The notes beneath the pieces were generated by a model. That model saw only the letters and a list, made by a program, of their open reading frames with translations, searched no databases and was not told the origin of the DNA. Source: Magnolia sinica (lineage: Eukaryota > Streptophyta > Magnoliopsida > Magnoliales > Magnoliaceae). From it: DNA of 64,000 nucleotides. The translations under genes were made by a program, and so were the position numbers. This document shows positions 26,801-36,589 of the stretch, one piece after another (position 1 is the stretch's first letter; each line of letters opens with the position of its first letter). The stretch is taken from contig NC_080578.1 of assembly GCF_029962835.1 (NCBI RefSeq), forward strand, positions 102,775,759-102,839,758, in the 5' to 3' direction.

Positions 26801-27222
26801 ACCAGATTGTCAGTATTATTCATCGTCCCCCCAATTGATTGCATGGTTTGAAGGGCACCTGTCGGCTGTATGAACAACGTCTCGTTTCGTCCGTCCCTCC
26901 AGACTCCGTAAGCTTGTTCTCCAAGACGTGGGGCAACTAAGTTTGATAGGATCCCTTGATGCGATGCAGTTGAGTCTGAGGCCCCAGCAGATGAGTCTTG
27001 AGAAAGCATCCCTGTAGGAACAGGAAGCTCGACACAGTTGTTCTGATGGGACTGCGAGTTGCCTGCCAAGGTATCCGAATATGGCCCTGCAGATGAGTAG
27101 TTCAGATACACCACATTGCCAGGATGCGATGATTCTTGATAAGTGGCCCGTCCTGGATCCCTCAAATAAAGGGTTGGCATAACATCTCTTTGGTCGCTTG
27201 AACTGGAGTAATATGTAGCCAT
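11778..27222 (-). CDS. BLH1-like: BEL1-like homeodomain protein (BLH1-type), complete, four coding exons
   Basis: Exons on the minus strand: 27222-26146, 14170-13794, 13687-13627 and 12422-11778, all GT-AG, joining to 720 codons. The protein is a TALE-class nuclear transcription factor that in this family pairs with KNOX proteins. Visible parts: N-terminus [10 protein letters not shown] with an LYLRDP block; LSLSLST (about 181-187, ZIBEL-like); SKY motif [14 protein letters not shown] (268-281); BELL domain (about 336-405); homeodomain (about 459-521) with the PYP three-residue loop at 485-487 and WFINARVR at 508-515; C-terminal ZIBEL motif VSLTLGLQ (653-660); end LLHDFVA. Length and exon phases, including the 61-nt homeobox exon, are typical of BELL genes. 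The N-terminus favours the BLH1 group. ATG at 27222 was chosen because the upstream in-frame codons reach only a TTG and an acceptor-like sequence. Intron 1 is 11975 bp and full of transposons. Confidence 0.93.
12960..13143. repeat. 88-bp tandem duplication in BELL intron 3
   Basis: Units start at 12960 and 13048 with CAAACCTATGGTTRGCATCC and share CATTGTTCCCTGTGGTGTGG. Both end in a T-tract followed by GCCCCAAGG. The same segment type recurs at 57920-57980. Confidence 0.85.
13627..13687 (-). CDS. BLH1-like: BELL gene coding exon 3 (61-nt homeobox exon)
   Basis: 61 nt, encoding [20 protein letters not shown] after completing the split Pro codon. Bounded by CCCCAG and GTAACC. A short exon of this size in the homeobox is usual in TALE genes. 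The preceding intron is only 106 bp. Confidence 0.95.
13794..14170 (-). CDS. BLH1-like: BELL gene coding exon 2
   Basis: 377 nt. Holds the second half of the BELL domain ([16 protein letters not shown] ... [15 protein letters not shown]) and the first helix of the homeodomain (WRPQRGLPE ... WLFEHFLHP). The donor splits the last Pro codon after two bases (CC|GTAAGC). Confidence 0.95.
14231..14378. repeat. 74-bp tandem duplication at start of BELL intron 1
   Basis: Units at 14231 and 14305 both begin ATACAAGAAAATAGTGTTGA and contain GACATTATATCT and AATAGACAATGAAACTATCT. It lies just inside the acceptor end of the 12-kb intron. Confidence 0.85.
14530..14800 (+). mobile_element. L1-type LINE 3' end fragment
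   Basis: Around 14596-14692 one frame reads [19 protein letters not shown] followed by a stop. This resembles the tail after the 'WERNxRIF' block of plant L1 ORF2, which is also visible in a shifted frame at 14550-14590. It is antisense to the host gene. Ends are not resolved; it runs into (TA)n near 14813-14842. Confidence 0.5.
14801..17430. other. BELL intron 1, low-information part
   Basis: No coding or well-bounded element was recognised. Simple repeats: (TA)n at 14813-14842, (CCCT)n near 14970-14985, (GT)n near 16650-16665, (GAA)n near 16690-16716, and T-rich tracts near 17216-17256. Confidence 0.4.
17440..17700 (-). mobile_element. RTE-type LINE 3' end fragment
   Basis: On the plus strand it opens with (ATC)n and AAGCCTTATCCCAATTAATT, the reverse complement of the RTE terminus seen at 365-405. 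It then runs back through the region coding the RGRPK-like tail. It is in the sense direction of the BELL gene and heavily mutated. Confidence 0.7.
17701..19190. other. BELL intron 1, no gene seen
   Basis: A low-complexity segment at 17880-18350 repeats CATAGC, CTACACACTACATAGC and related words. T-rich tracts lie near 18600 and 18905-18930. No element ends could be fixed. Confidence 0.35.
19192..19275 (-). mobile_element. short RTE-type LINE terminus
   Basis: (ATC)n then AAGCCTTATCCCAACTAATT and GGGGCCGGCTACATGAACCC. This is only the extreme 3' end, on the minus strand. Confidence 0.6.
19470..19900 (-). mobile_element. L1-type LINE, reverse transcriptase N-terminal fragment
   Basis: The minus strand reads, with a small lesion at the GKAPGPDGF-like site, through [51 protein letters not shown] and TFVAIIPKI. 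This is the start of the RT domain of plant L1 elements. It is truncated at both ends, in the same direction as the BELL gene. Confidence 0.8.
20342..21000 (+). mobile_element. 5'-truncated L1-type LINE with 15-bp TSD
   Basis: The insertion spans 20357-20985 between two copies of AAGCATGAGTTGCTT (20342-20356 and 20986-21000). It carries an open frame with the zf-RVT region: [34 protein letters not shown] (Cys/Cys/His/Cys), [12 protein letters not shown], with a stop at 20874-20876. Then comes a 3' UTR and an A-rich tail at 20965-20985. A perfect TSD and an unbroken frame mean a fairly recent insertion, antisense to the BELL gene. Confidence 0.93.
21911..22581. mobile_element. non-autonomous hAT element, 655 bp, TSD CATCTGGG
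   Basis: Element 21919-22573 is flanked by perfect 8-bp copies of CATCTGGG. Ends: TAGAGTTGTACACGAG on the left and, as reverse complement, TAGAGGTGTACACGAG on the right. Both subterminal parts are packed with GCTCGACTCGG-type words. The centre has a TATA-like GGGTATATATACCC (22121-22134), then an A-tract, CCCTAACCCTAC (22190-22201) and CT-rich sequence. There is no transposase frame. Confidence 0.92.
22767..22961 (-). mobile_element. tRNA-derived SINE with 16-bp TSD
   Basis: Body 22783-22945 on the minus strand. Near the 5' end it has an A-box-like CCTCAGTGGTAGACTC and a B box GGTTCGAGTACC. A TGAAATCCCACTGTGTGG segment and a TGTGTGGG-rich tail follow, then an A-rich 3' end. It is flanked by CACAAATTACARTAGC (22767-22782 and 22946-22961, one mismatch). 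It lies in BELL intron 1 in the sense direction. Confidence 0.85.
23537..23892. repeat. fold-back MITE-like element, arms about 75-80 bp
   Basis: The left arm (23540-23620) has AATAAAGCTCATGTACATGC and CACATGTG. The right arm (23813-23890) is its inverse, reading (reverse complement) GATAAAGTTCATGTACACGG and CACATGTG. Both arms include the AATCCATC word. No clear TSD. A related left arm may be present near 8345-8400. Confidence 0.75.
23893..25306. other. BELL intron 1, no gene seen
   Basis: A+T-rich sequence with an A-tract near 24017-24040 and no recognisable frames or bounded repeats. Confidence 0.35.
25307..25639. mobile_element. hAT-type MITE, 317 bp, TSD CATTGCAT
   Basis: Element 25315-25631 lies between perfect 8-bp copies of CATTGCAT. 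Ends: TAGGGTGCAACTTGGG and (reverse complement) TAGGGCTGCAACTTGGG. The interior is rich in AACCCAACC and CAGGTTGGGT words. A decayed relative is at 40020-40210. Confidence 0.88.
26146..27222 (-). CDS. BLH1-like: BELL gene coding exon 1
   Basis: 359 codons, from the start codon through the SKY motif and the first half of the BELL domain. It ends MLDE before GTACCC and is phase 0 into exon 2 ([11 protein letters not shown]), a junction conserved in BELL genes. Confidence 0.93.
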
Positions 27223-27259
27223 TTCTCTCCTCAAATCTCTACTCGTGCAGAAGCTTCCT

Positions 27260-29344
27260 CTTTTGGTCAAAGAGAAGAGGAAATCACAACAGCAGCTTTA
27301 AAAAATACTAGACCATTTTGTCATGGAGCAACGTTGGCTGTAGGAAGTTAAGTATAAAAAGGGGTAAGCAGATAGAGAACAGACCAGGAACTAAATAAAG
27401 ATCATAAAATCCTTTTACAGTTGTTTATGAATTGTACAAGTTGGAAAACACCTAAAAGTATAGACAAAATACACAGCTGTGCAATTTGCATGTGGTTGTA
27501 TTGGGATGGTTTGATGTGTGGGAAGCCTTAGCTCAATCATATCGTTATTCATCAAAGATTAAATACATGACACCGAAAATGAGTAGTAGTGCAGAGAGGA
27601 TGACCCCGTCTCTGCTGGATCAGTAATGGCCATTAGCCACCTATCAATCTGATCCAGGTAGTTCATCTGGTGAGAACTATACATAGATGGCCTGGGGCCG
27701 AAAATCACACCAAATGGGTGATCCTACATATCGGTTTTTCCCATTCGATGTTGATCGCTGACCATTTCAGTTTTTAACCATTGGTTAAAGGGCAACATTT
27801 ACAAGGCTATGATCACCCACTCAGCATGATTTCAAGCGTGGACATGACCTAACCACTGGATGGTCTGGATTCACTGGCCCACCAACCATGTGTAAGGCAT
27901 AGGGCCAGAAATGCCCATTGCTGATGCAGATGCCTGGAGGCGATATATTGGTGGGCCATGAGCACACTAACAAATTAGGCTGCATTCCTAGTCAATAGAA
28001 ATAACTGGATTGAACACTTCAACTTCAGACCTCTACCTCAATCACAAAAACCTTGAGACTAATCCCACCATTTTATGGGAGTCTGGAACTGCCTCCTCCA
28101 ATGTTCTATGCGAAAACTAGATAGCCACCATCGGGGGCTCTTCTTATGAACAGAGAAGTATATTGTTCAGCAAGCAATCCAGACTGTCGATGTGACGGAT
28201 CCCACCATAGACCACAGCCCAATAAGGTCCATGACTGGAAAGTTGTGGGCATCCAGTATTTGGACTTCCACAGCTGAATGTGAACCAGTGCCATATTCCC
28301 TCTCTTAACCATTGCCCATCAAGGAAATTTTAGGGCATGGTCCATCCATGGCGGCAACCATCAGATCGACAGTCCGGACTTGTGCATACTGAGAGCCCTA
28401 GGATATGAGTGGTGCAAGTGCAATTGGCGCAGGGAGTGATCCAGGAGGCGATTCGCAGCAACATGAATCCATGTGAAAAACATGTGCAAGATCTGGACCA
28501 CCTGTCAGGTGGTCCCACCATGATGATGACCTGGCACGAAAACAAGACTGGCACACACATCAGGCGGCTCACAACTCAAACATGCACAAGAAAAATTGAC
28601 AGTTGTGCAAAGAAAAATATGACCAATAGCCTACATCAGATGTGCACATCCAGCCCACCTGATGAGCCGACCAGCTTAAAGTTTTGGGGCCGGCCACGCT
28701 CATGGTAAGACCAACCTGATCATCAGCACCGACACGCATTTGTACCCCTCCAATTGCCTCTTCAAGATCTCTGGAATACACTGATCATCATATCTCAAAG
28801 ACAGTACAAATATCTACAAAGCTAAGACGCATAATTCCTCATCCAATCCAGTTGAAATTTCTAACAAAATACAGAAACCAAAAGAATCCCCAACTCAAAC
28901 GCAAACCCTTTCTATCAGAAAAATAAAATAAAATAACCAATCCAAAGCCTCATCCTTCCAATACCACCAACAACCCCCACAAAAACGAACATGTGGAAAA
29001 AAAAAAATCCCAAAAAACCCAAAACCCAAAAAATCAACTCAAAATTCCAAAACAAAATATGCAAAAAAAAAAAAAAATGGTATGCAAATCAATAAACTAA
29101 CCACAAAAAAAAAAAAATTTTAAAAATCACAGATTCTGCATATATCCCACAGCAAATGGATGAAAAAGACCCATCCAAAAAAAAAACCAAAAAGAGAAGA
29201 AAGAAAAAGCACCATTTTTTTTCTCATCTAACCATCATCACCACCACCATCATCATCATCTTTAAAAAATAAAAGAAATATCTTTCATTTTTTCTCATTA
29301 CATAAAACAAAACAAGAACAAAAAGGAAATAAATAAAAAAATAC
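27260..29344 (-). other. BLH1-like: probable 5'-UTR intron of the BELL gene
   Basis: The donor CATCAG|GTATTT (29344/29343) ends a CT-rich leader, and an acceptor-like CTCTTTGACCAAAAG lies about 37 nt upstream of the start codon. Between them no long frame exists. BELL genes often have a leader intron, so this split is likely. The interior carries fold-back segments (about 27600-28720) built of GGTGGGCC-type words. Confidence 0.55.
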
Positions 29345-29540
29345 CTGATGGCGAGAGAGAGAGAGAGAGAGGAGAGAGGAGAGAGGAGAGAGAAGAGAGA
29401 GACTGGCTGTGTCTGGAATGGGAGGCAAGAAAGCTCGAATTCGCAGGAGATTTCCTGCAAGAAAGCCACCCAAAACGGAGACAAAAACCCGATCCCGAGA
29501 TCCCAAAAAAACCAACCCAACCTTCTTTTCTCATCGAGCT
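29345..29540 (-). other. BLH1-like: probable 5'-UTR exon of the BELL gene
   Basis: On the minus strand it holds a long (CT)n tract (29350-29400) ending at the donor at 29345, typical of plant leaders. The upstream limit is set by TATA-like sequences near 29560-29570 and is approximate. Confidence 0.5.
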
Positions 29541-29900
29541 AATACAACCAAACAAATCATTTTATATTATTATTATTTTTAAAAATCCCCCAAACAACAT
29601 ATCTTCCCTTTATTATTTTTTATTCCTTTTATTCATATATTTATTCTCTCCCATCCATCCATCAAGATATGGACCCAACATTCCATCCGTGCACGTGAGT
29701 CTCCCCCCTCCATGAAAATCCATATCCCCCCTTCTCTCTCTCTCTCTGTATGAAGATGATAGAAAAGCAGATAGTAAAAGCCCCCCTCCCTCTCTCTCTC
29801 TGCCGAAAGTAAAAGCTCTCTCTCTCTCTCTGCTTTGTTTTCTCTCTCTATTTGTGCTTTGTTCTCTCTCTTTCTGATTTGTTTTCTCTTTCTATTATTA
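29541..29900 (-). promoter_or_regulatory. candidate promoter of the BELL gene with CT/GA tracts
   Basis: TATA-like AATATAAAATG lies near 29560-29572 and AATATATG near 29632-29640 on the minus strand. GA-rich blocks (plus-strand CTCTCT at 29732-29748, 29790-29802, 29815-29832 and 29852-29875) lie upstream and resemble GAGA/BBR-BPC binding tracts. No transcript data are available. Confidence 0.35.
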
Positions 29901-29988
29901 TTCTTTTGAGTAGAAGTAGTTGTTGGTGTTGTTAAGGTGTTCAATCCTCTAACTACCAGTAGGTAGACCTAAGGCCTGTTTTTTTATA

Positions 29989-30344
29989 TATACTATGGCA
30001 GCCTGTGTTGCTTCATACTCTGGCTCACTTCTTTTTTACACGTGGCATATTCTTACTCATTTTCTATCAAGATTAGGTAGTTTTTGGGAGATTAAAATCT
30101 ATGGCCTCTGATTAGTGTATGTTAGTTTGTGGAATAGGTTGGGTTGGTAGCTTCTTCTTTATCTCGACCGTGGAATGTATGTTCATAAATCAATCATTTA
30201 AGGAAGTAAATTAATATGATTTTTAGTACAATTGCCATCCAAAATGGGTCCCACAATTTGGACGGTTTAGATTAGTTTAAATCATTCCACGTGTGCAATT
30301 TCTTGGTACTTCTGTATGTGACCATCATACTCTGCCAGAGTATC
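29989..30344. mobile_element. MITE with ATACTCTGGCAGAGTAT-type ends (copy 1)
   Basis: Left end ATACTATGGCAGCCTGTGTT and GCTTCATACTCTGGC; the right end in reverse complement reads GATACTCTGGCAGAGTATGA. It lies immediately beyond the BELL promoter. Copy 2 is at 31732. Confidence 0.55.
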
Positions 30345-30409
30345 GAAGTTTTTTCTTAAGCCTAAACCTCCCTTAAGCCTCCCCCCTCTCTCTCTTCCCA
30401 ACCATTATC

Positions 30410-30760
30410 GGGAGCGGATTAGGTGCGGCCCCGGTGCACCCAAGACAGTGCCGTCCTTTATGAGGGGCCCACCTTGAGGTATATAATATATATCCACTCC
30501 GTTCATCCGTTTCTCCAGGTTATTTTAGGGCGTCAAGCCAAAAATTAATCAGATCCAAATCTTAGATGGACCATAACATAAGAAAAGGTAGTGATTTACC
30601 ATTAAAAACTTTTTGTGGGCCACAAAATATTTCTATCTAGTTGATATTTTTTTTAAAACCTTAATCTAAATATTTCTTGACCTTATCAATAGGTTGGATG
30701 GAAAATAAATATTACATAAACATTAAGGTGAGTCCTATGAATATTTTAAGGAGTTGTTTG
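30410..30760 (+). repeat. left half of a GTCCATCC-type fold-back (truncated)
   Basis: Starts GAGCGGATTAGGTGCGGCC and runs through GGGGCCCACC, ATCCACTCCGTTCATCCG, CAGATCCAAATC, TGGACC and GGTTGGATGG. It stops near 30755, where TTGTTTGGCACCATGG begins another element end. The second half is missing. Confidence 0.6.
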
Positions 30761-31731
30761 GCACCATGGATTGAAGAAGTTTCAAATTCCCTTGGTTGTT
30801 TGGCACACGAGCTAATCGGGGGTTGCAAATTCACGGTGAGAGCTTGGATTACACCTAAAATCATTTCAATAGTTGCTGCTGTGACATGTGTGTAACTGTA
30901 CACTATCATTTTATTGGGCACATGGCCCACTAATGACGTCCAAACATTGTCCATATAAATCAGCACAGTCTAAACATTGTTCCTATTAACCAATGATTAA
31001 AAATCATTGGTTAGTCACTCAGACACAATCTTGTGCCCGCGGTCCATTAGAGACTTGGAATTTCATTATTTCCAGGCAAAGCATATATTTCCACGGGCTT
31101 ATTACAACTATAGTGTCAAAAATTATATATTTTACTAATTAGAGATATTAAAGTGGATTTAGTAATTAAATTAAAACTCTCATAAATATACTAGATATTT
31201 TTAGATTAAAGTTGATTCACACTCCAAGGTGCCAAACACTAGAAGGATTGCAAATCCAAGGGGTTTCCATTCGCCTGGATTTGCAATCCCGGGGGTTCCG
31301 AATCCAGGTGTTCCTAATCCACGCTCCCAAACAGACTAACGGTGGGACGTACTCGTCAAGTGAATGGTTTGGATCGAAGATACATGTGCCCCATTTGTAA
31401 AGAGTGGGCCTGAGGCATCATAGCCGTCCATATCCATCAACAATTTTGGGTCCATGTTCCGTCCATCCAAACCAATGATATGATTAGCAACAGCTTGGAT
31501 GGAGGGTGAGATGGAAATCTGACGGATGGGATTATCCTAAACCGTAGATTAATTGGCTACTTTTCTGCGGAATGCAAACAGTTCCCGTATATCTCCTAAC
31601 GGTCTGGATCAGTGATACATGGGCCCCACAATCTGGCATCTTTACGTCAGCAAACCATGCGTTTGCTGATGAGAGCTCAGGACCGTATAATTCCATGCGT
31701 GAATGACTGTCTTCACAAAGCGGAGTTATTT

Positions 31732-32111
31732 GATACTCTGGCAGGGTATGTGCTTCATACTCGGGCATTCAGAAATTGGACACCTAGAATAGATTAACTC
31801 AATTAAAACCGTTAAAATTATTGGAACCATCTTTTTTAATTCATATTCCAAAAATAGGATTATTTTATCAATCCTAATCCCTGATTCGTAGACATTTGTT
31901 TGTTGAGACAGTACCATTGGAAATATTTCGTTTTTAACCGTCCAAGAAATGTCCACCAATCCAATATTCAGATGATCAAATAAATCTAACTTTTATATCT
32001 TGATACATCTAAAGTGCGTCCCATAACTTTTAATTGGATTACTTGTACGCCGCATATTTCTAAGTAGTTTCGAGGTGCCTGCGTATCATCCATCATCTTC
32101 TACCAGAGTAT
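31732..32111. mobile_element. MITE with ATACTCTGGCAGAGTAT-type ends (copy 2)
   Basis: Left GATACTCTGGCAGGGTATGT, then GCTTCATACTCGGGC. The right end in reverse complement reads GATACTCTGGTAGAAGATGA, then GATACGCAGGC. About 380 bp with no coding frame. Confidence 0.65.
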
Positions 32112-33600
32112 CGAAGTTCTTCCTTTTACAATTTACTTCCCTGTCGGAAATAACACTGCCGCCTGGATAGACGTTGTAAAGGAAGTATGGCGGGGTCCAC
32201 TGTCCACCGTACACTTGTAAAATACGTGCGAATCCGGACGTCCATGCAGTGATTCCCAACAGTCAACGGCCCAAAGTTTTAGAACCATCAGAGCCATGAC
32301 ATTTCATCCCGCCTCTAGTTCGCACGGTCAGAAAGATGGTCGTTGATCGGATGGCTAAGATCACCGGACCCACGTGGGGTTTTAACTATATACCATCTAC
32401 GGTAGGATCCACCATATCAACGGTCGCGCAGTTGCCACGTGTACCGTGGAAAAGGTTCTCTTGCAAACTCTAGCTCCCGTATCAACCTTATATAACTTCC
32501 CTCGCCACCGTGTAATCGCTCTCCCACCATGTTTCGGTGAACCGCAGTTTTCAGTTATAACAAGTGGGCCCAGGACTCTCTGATCCAAACCGTTGGATAG
32601 TTGTATTCTACGGTCTATAGACCGTGTCCAAAAATATCCATAATAAAAGGATTCCAACCTTTTAAATTTATGGCCTAGGAATAGACGGTTGAGAAGAGAA
32701 ATACAGCAACTACCCACGGTAATCCGAAAAATGTCCACCGTTCGTCAGCCATGACGTTTCGAATATAGGAGATTCTTGGAGAATGGCCCACCTACAGTGG
32801 GATATAACATATCAGTGGTCTGGATTACCAACCTGTCGGCCCAGCTTTTCACGAAACCAAAAAAGGAATTCCTCAGCTCGAGGATCCTGTGATCCTCGTC
32901 CTTAATAAAGGAGAATGCTTTAATTAGTGGGCCCCACACTACCTTTGGCTACTCAGATGCTTGTGTGAGCTTTTACGTGTGTAGATCAAAACCCTTCCTT
33001 TTATGATATCTCTCGCCCCCTGTCTGTATGACGTATGTGTTATTTGATATTCTTAAGGTACAACCATCCACACGCATCTCTCATACACTTGCGATGGTTT
33101 AACTCAACTCAATTCTAGGCCGCACTGTATGTGGGCCATGGATCTAAATCATACTTATTTTTTTTTATCCTAACTTCTAATTAACAGATGCGAGTTTTTT
33201 TAATTTGGATTGTTAGCTAATTTTCCTATGAACCGTCCATTTTTTGGACTTAGATGAGACAATTCAAAGCGCCATCTGCTGCAAAGTCTCTAAACAGGAG
33301 CTATCTACGATAGGACCAGAAATCGGACGGTTTGGATTGAGGCAAACATATGGAACGTGTACATTGGTAGTGGTGCATGTTTGCGAGCCCCGTGCTCTGC
33401 AGTTGCACCAAGTAATTCCTCCTCTCGTAATTTTATCGCGAGAAATTAACTACTGTGTGTGTATGCAACTTTTCTACCCCATTCCCTTTCCTAAAGAGTT
33501 CAAAACTTACAGTCCCAACTTACACGTTAAATGTACGGACGAGCATTTGAGGACCAAAATACTCCTGTTTCAGGAGCGGATTGGCTGGTGCGAGAAGACT
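32112..33600. other. intergenic, no gene seen
   Basis: Short words shared with the fold-backs (GTGGGCCC, CCGTTGGAT, AACGGTC) are scattered through, but I could not close any element. Short open frames here have no recognisable domain. Confidence 0.35.
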
Positions 33601-33611
33601 AGCGTTGACGG

Positions 33612-34082
33612 ACGCGGATTGCCTCCTACCCCCGCCCGTGATGTAAGTGATTTATCCACCCCGTTCATCATTTTTCTCATATCATTTTAAGATATGATTC
33701 AAAAAGTGAGGCAGGTACAGGGCTTAAGTGGACCACAAAGTGGGGATTGAACTTCAACCATTAAAAACTTCTTGGGAGCTTGAGAAGCTTCGGATCAAGC
33801 CGATTTTTGTATTTTCACTTTATCCACATCTACGCGACCTTATGAATAGGTTGGATGGTAGAAAAAGCATCGCAGTCACCCTTAGAAAGGTTTCAATGAT
33901 AGGTGTCATTATTGCTACAGCTTCCTTTGGTGTGGTCCACTGGAGTTGTGGACCTGCTTCATTTTTAGGATCATAACTTAAAATGATATGAGAAAATCTA
34001 TCAACGGTGTGGATAAAACACTTACATCATGGTGGGCCCTACAGAGCCTTTTCGTGATGCAGGGTAGGGCGCAATCCGTGTC
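33612..34082. mobile_element. fold-back element, GCGGATTGC ends
   Basis: The left end CGGATTGCCTCCTACCC is mirrored by the right end (reverse complement CGGATTGCGCCCTACCC). The left half carries ATTTATCCACCCCGTTCATC and the right half CAACGGTGTGGATAAAACAC, ACATCATGGTGGGCCC. The centre has GAAGCTTCGGATCAAGCCG and GGTTGGATGG. The whole element is one imperfect palindrome. Confidence 0.75.
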
Positions 34083-34096
34083 CAGCGCTGACGCTC

Positions 34097-34619
34097 GGAT
34101 GCGGATTAGATACCGACAGGTTGATGTCACCAAGTTCTGTGGGCCTTACCATGATGTATGTGTTATATCCACACTGTCCATCCATTTTTAAATATCATTA
34201 TAGGGTATGAACCAAAGAATGGGCAAATAAAAATCTGTAGTGGGCAGCCCACCATAATGTTTATTTGAAATCCAACCTATTCAAAAGCTAAAAAAGACAT
34301 GAAAAAGAAAAAACACATATATCAGCTTGGTTGAAAACGTTGTTCAAAAGTTAAAAAAGACATGAAATAAAGAAAAGAATGAATATCAACTTGATCAAAA
34401 ACTTTGTGGCCTTTGGAAAATTTTAATAGTGGGCGTCACTACTTACCCACGGTTTTCTGTGCCGGAGTCCATTGGAGATTTGGATTTAACTCATTCTTTT
34501 GATATCACCCTAAAATGATATCTCCCAATAGATGAAAGGTGAGGATACAAACATACATCATGGTGGGGCCCACGAGCGTCAGAGGTCATCTTCGCACGCC
34601 ATCCAATCCGCTTCCGAAA
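34097..34619. mobile_element. fold-back element, GCGGATTAG / GCGGATTGG ends
   Basis: Left GATGCGGATTAGATACCG, then GATGTCACCAAGTTCTGTGG; the right end in reverse complement reads GGAAGCGGATTGGATGGC. Opposed cores CCATGATGTATGTGTTATAT and ATACATCATGGTGGGGCCC flank a centre with two AAAAAAGACATGAAA segments. Confidence 0.65.
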
Positions 34620-34764
34620 GGAAAGCAAGGATATTTTTGTCCTCAAATGATCGGCCGTACGTCCAACGTCTAAGTTGGGAAGGTAACTTTTGGACTCTCC
34701 AAAAAAGAAACAAGGTAAAAAGTTGAGTCTACAGTGGTCAATTTCTCTCTCTTTTATCTATGTA

Positions 34765-35285
34765 TATAAGACGGACCCGGATTAGCAACTGGACCCGATA
34801 GCAGCGAATCTCATTCCGTGGGGCCCACCATGATGCATGTGTTGTATCCACACTGTCCATCCATTTGGAGAGATCATTTTACATGGTGATTGAGAGAATG
34901 AGGCAGATCCAAATTTCAAGTAGACCCCACCATAGAAAACAATGGGAGTGATGCCTACCGTTGAAACCTTCCCAGGGCCCACCATCAAGTTTACTTGAGA
35001 TCCAACCTATTTATAAGTTAAAAAAGACATGAAATAAGGGAAAACACAAATATTGGCTTGATTGAAAACTTATGTTGGCCAAAGAAGTTTTTAATGATAA
35101 GCATTCAATCCCCATTGTTTTCTGTGGTGGGTCCACTTGAGATTTTGATCTGCCTCATTCTGTGTACAATGCCCTAAAATGACCCCTCCAAATGGTTGGA
35201 CAGTGTGGATATAAAACAAACATCTGATGCGGCAAAAGAACATGGTGACGTCACTTCAGTAGCTAAGCCGCGTCCGCATAAGACT
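34765..35285. mobile_element. fold-back element with opposed GTCCATCC cores
   Basis: The left core CCACCATGATGCATGTGTTG and CACTGTCCATCCATTTGGAG opposes the right GGACAGTGTGGATATAAAAC. The right terminus GTGACGTCACTTCAGTAGCT matches, inverted, the GATGTCACCAAG terminus of the 34097 element and the right terminus at 48782-48810. Confidence 0.65.
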
Positions 35286-36585
35286 ATAAGAATAGAAATG
35301 CTCCGGTGCTCTCTGAGCACTATAAGTTAGAATACTCCTAGTTGCATCAGTTAACTTTCACAGCTCAATTGATCGATCTGAACCGTCCATTTTAATCCAC
35401 AACACATTTTTTGGGCTAAAAATGCAAAATTCACACTACTTAATCGATCCAGTCCATCTTCGATTCGGTCTCTTACCTTTTACAGCCATCCTTTTTCCAA
35501 GACATGAATGTGAGAGTTAACCTTTCATTAAATAAAAAATAAAAAATAAAAATATTCAGAATCAAGAGCAATCCATGATCATTCCCAACCAACAGATGGA
35601 TCAGATTGTAGATTGGATGTAAATGATCTTGACCGTCCATGCAAAAGCTAGTAATAAGATGGTCACAACCATCATTGTCGGTGTGATATTTATACAGGAT
35701 AGCTCGTGAAATGCGTGTCTGATTTAGTGGAAAGTTCAGACCAACCAACTTGAATGTCTCAACGTCCAATACGAATAGGACCACTATAACTTATAATAGA
35801 CTGTCATATCAATTAAAGGAGCAAAGTGACTTCTTGTCCTGTTACATTTCCCTAGGCCTAGTTGAATCTGCAGTGGCTACAAATTCATTGATCAGCCTCT
35901 GAGGAGCATCTGATTTACACTGACCATTGGCTTGGCTGGTACATTGCAGTAAAATTATAATGATGGCATTTTATTATTATTTTGGACAGCCATATTAAAT
36001 GGGATGTAATAATATTAGATATGAATAACATCATATATTTATTTGGTAATGATTACAAGTCCAGTAAGGTATTTTTACTGTTCAACCCCATGTTTGGAAT
36101 CAAATTCTTGCATTTAGAAATATATTTTTTATTATGTGAAGTCTATGTAGACTATGAAATTGTAATCAACTGACCATATTTGTAGTTGCATCTGGTCACC
36201 CGTGCACATATGTAGTTTGAACATCACATGTAAAGGGCATGTATAGATGGACGACGTGGACAAAAAGCACATGTCAATGTGATGCCTACAACCGTAGGGA
36301 TATCGAAATCATGCTGGATGTATTATTGACATTAAAATACGTGATGTTGGGATAAATGGAATCCTCTTTGTTGTTGTAAAACCCCAAATGAAATTTGTGC
36401 AGGACCAAAAGTAATTTTATACCACGTAATCTCACCTAATACCATGCACTAAACTGACCCTCACATTTATACATGCATATCGCTCAATGGTTTTATGATT
36501 TTTATAGTAATATCATTTTTTAAAAAAATGTCATGATCATAAAAAAATTTACCCATTTCTTAAAGCCTGTGTTCTTACTGAAAAG
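35286..36585. other. intergenic A+T-rich stretch, no gene seen
   Basis: 35320-35800 has weak inverted ends (GCACTATAAGTTAG and CCACTATAACTTAT). The rest has no frames of interest. Confidence 0.35.
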
Positions 36586-36589
36586 TCCC

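Noticed and set aside
27223-27270. N-terminal extension of the BELL protein
   Set aside because: The extended frame begins at TTG, not ATG, and crosses a probable 5'-UTR splice acceptor. MATYY at 27222 matches the family start.
29224-29555. Several overlapping frames upstream of the BELL gene
   Set aside because: They arise from the (CT)n leader tract and have no domain. At most they are leader uORFs.
33244-33690. 148-codon + strand frame
   Set aside because: No recognisable domain, and it ends inside the fold-back at 33612. Probably chance.
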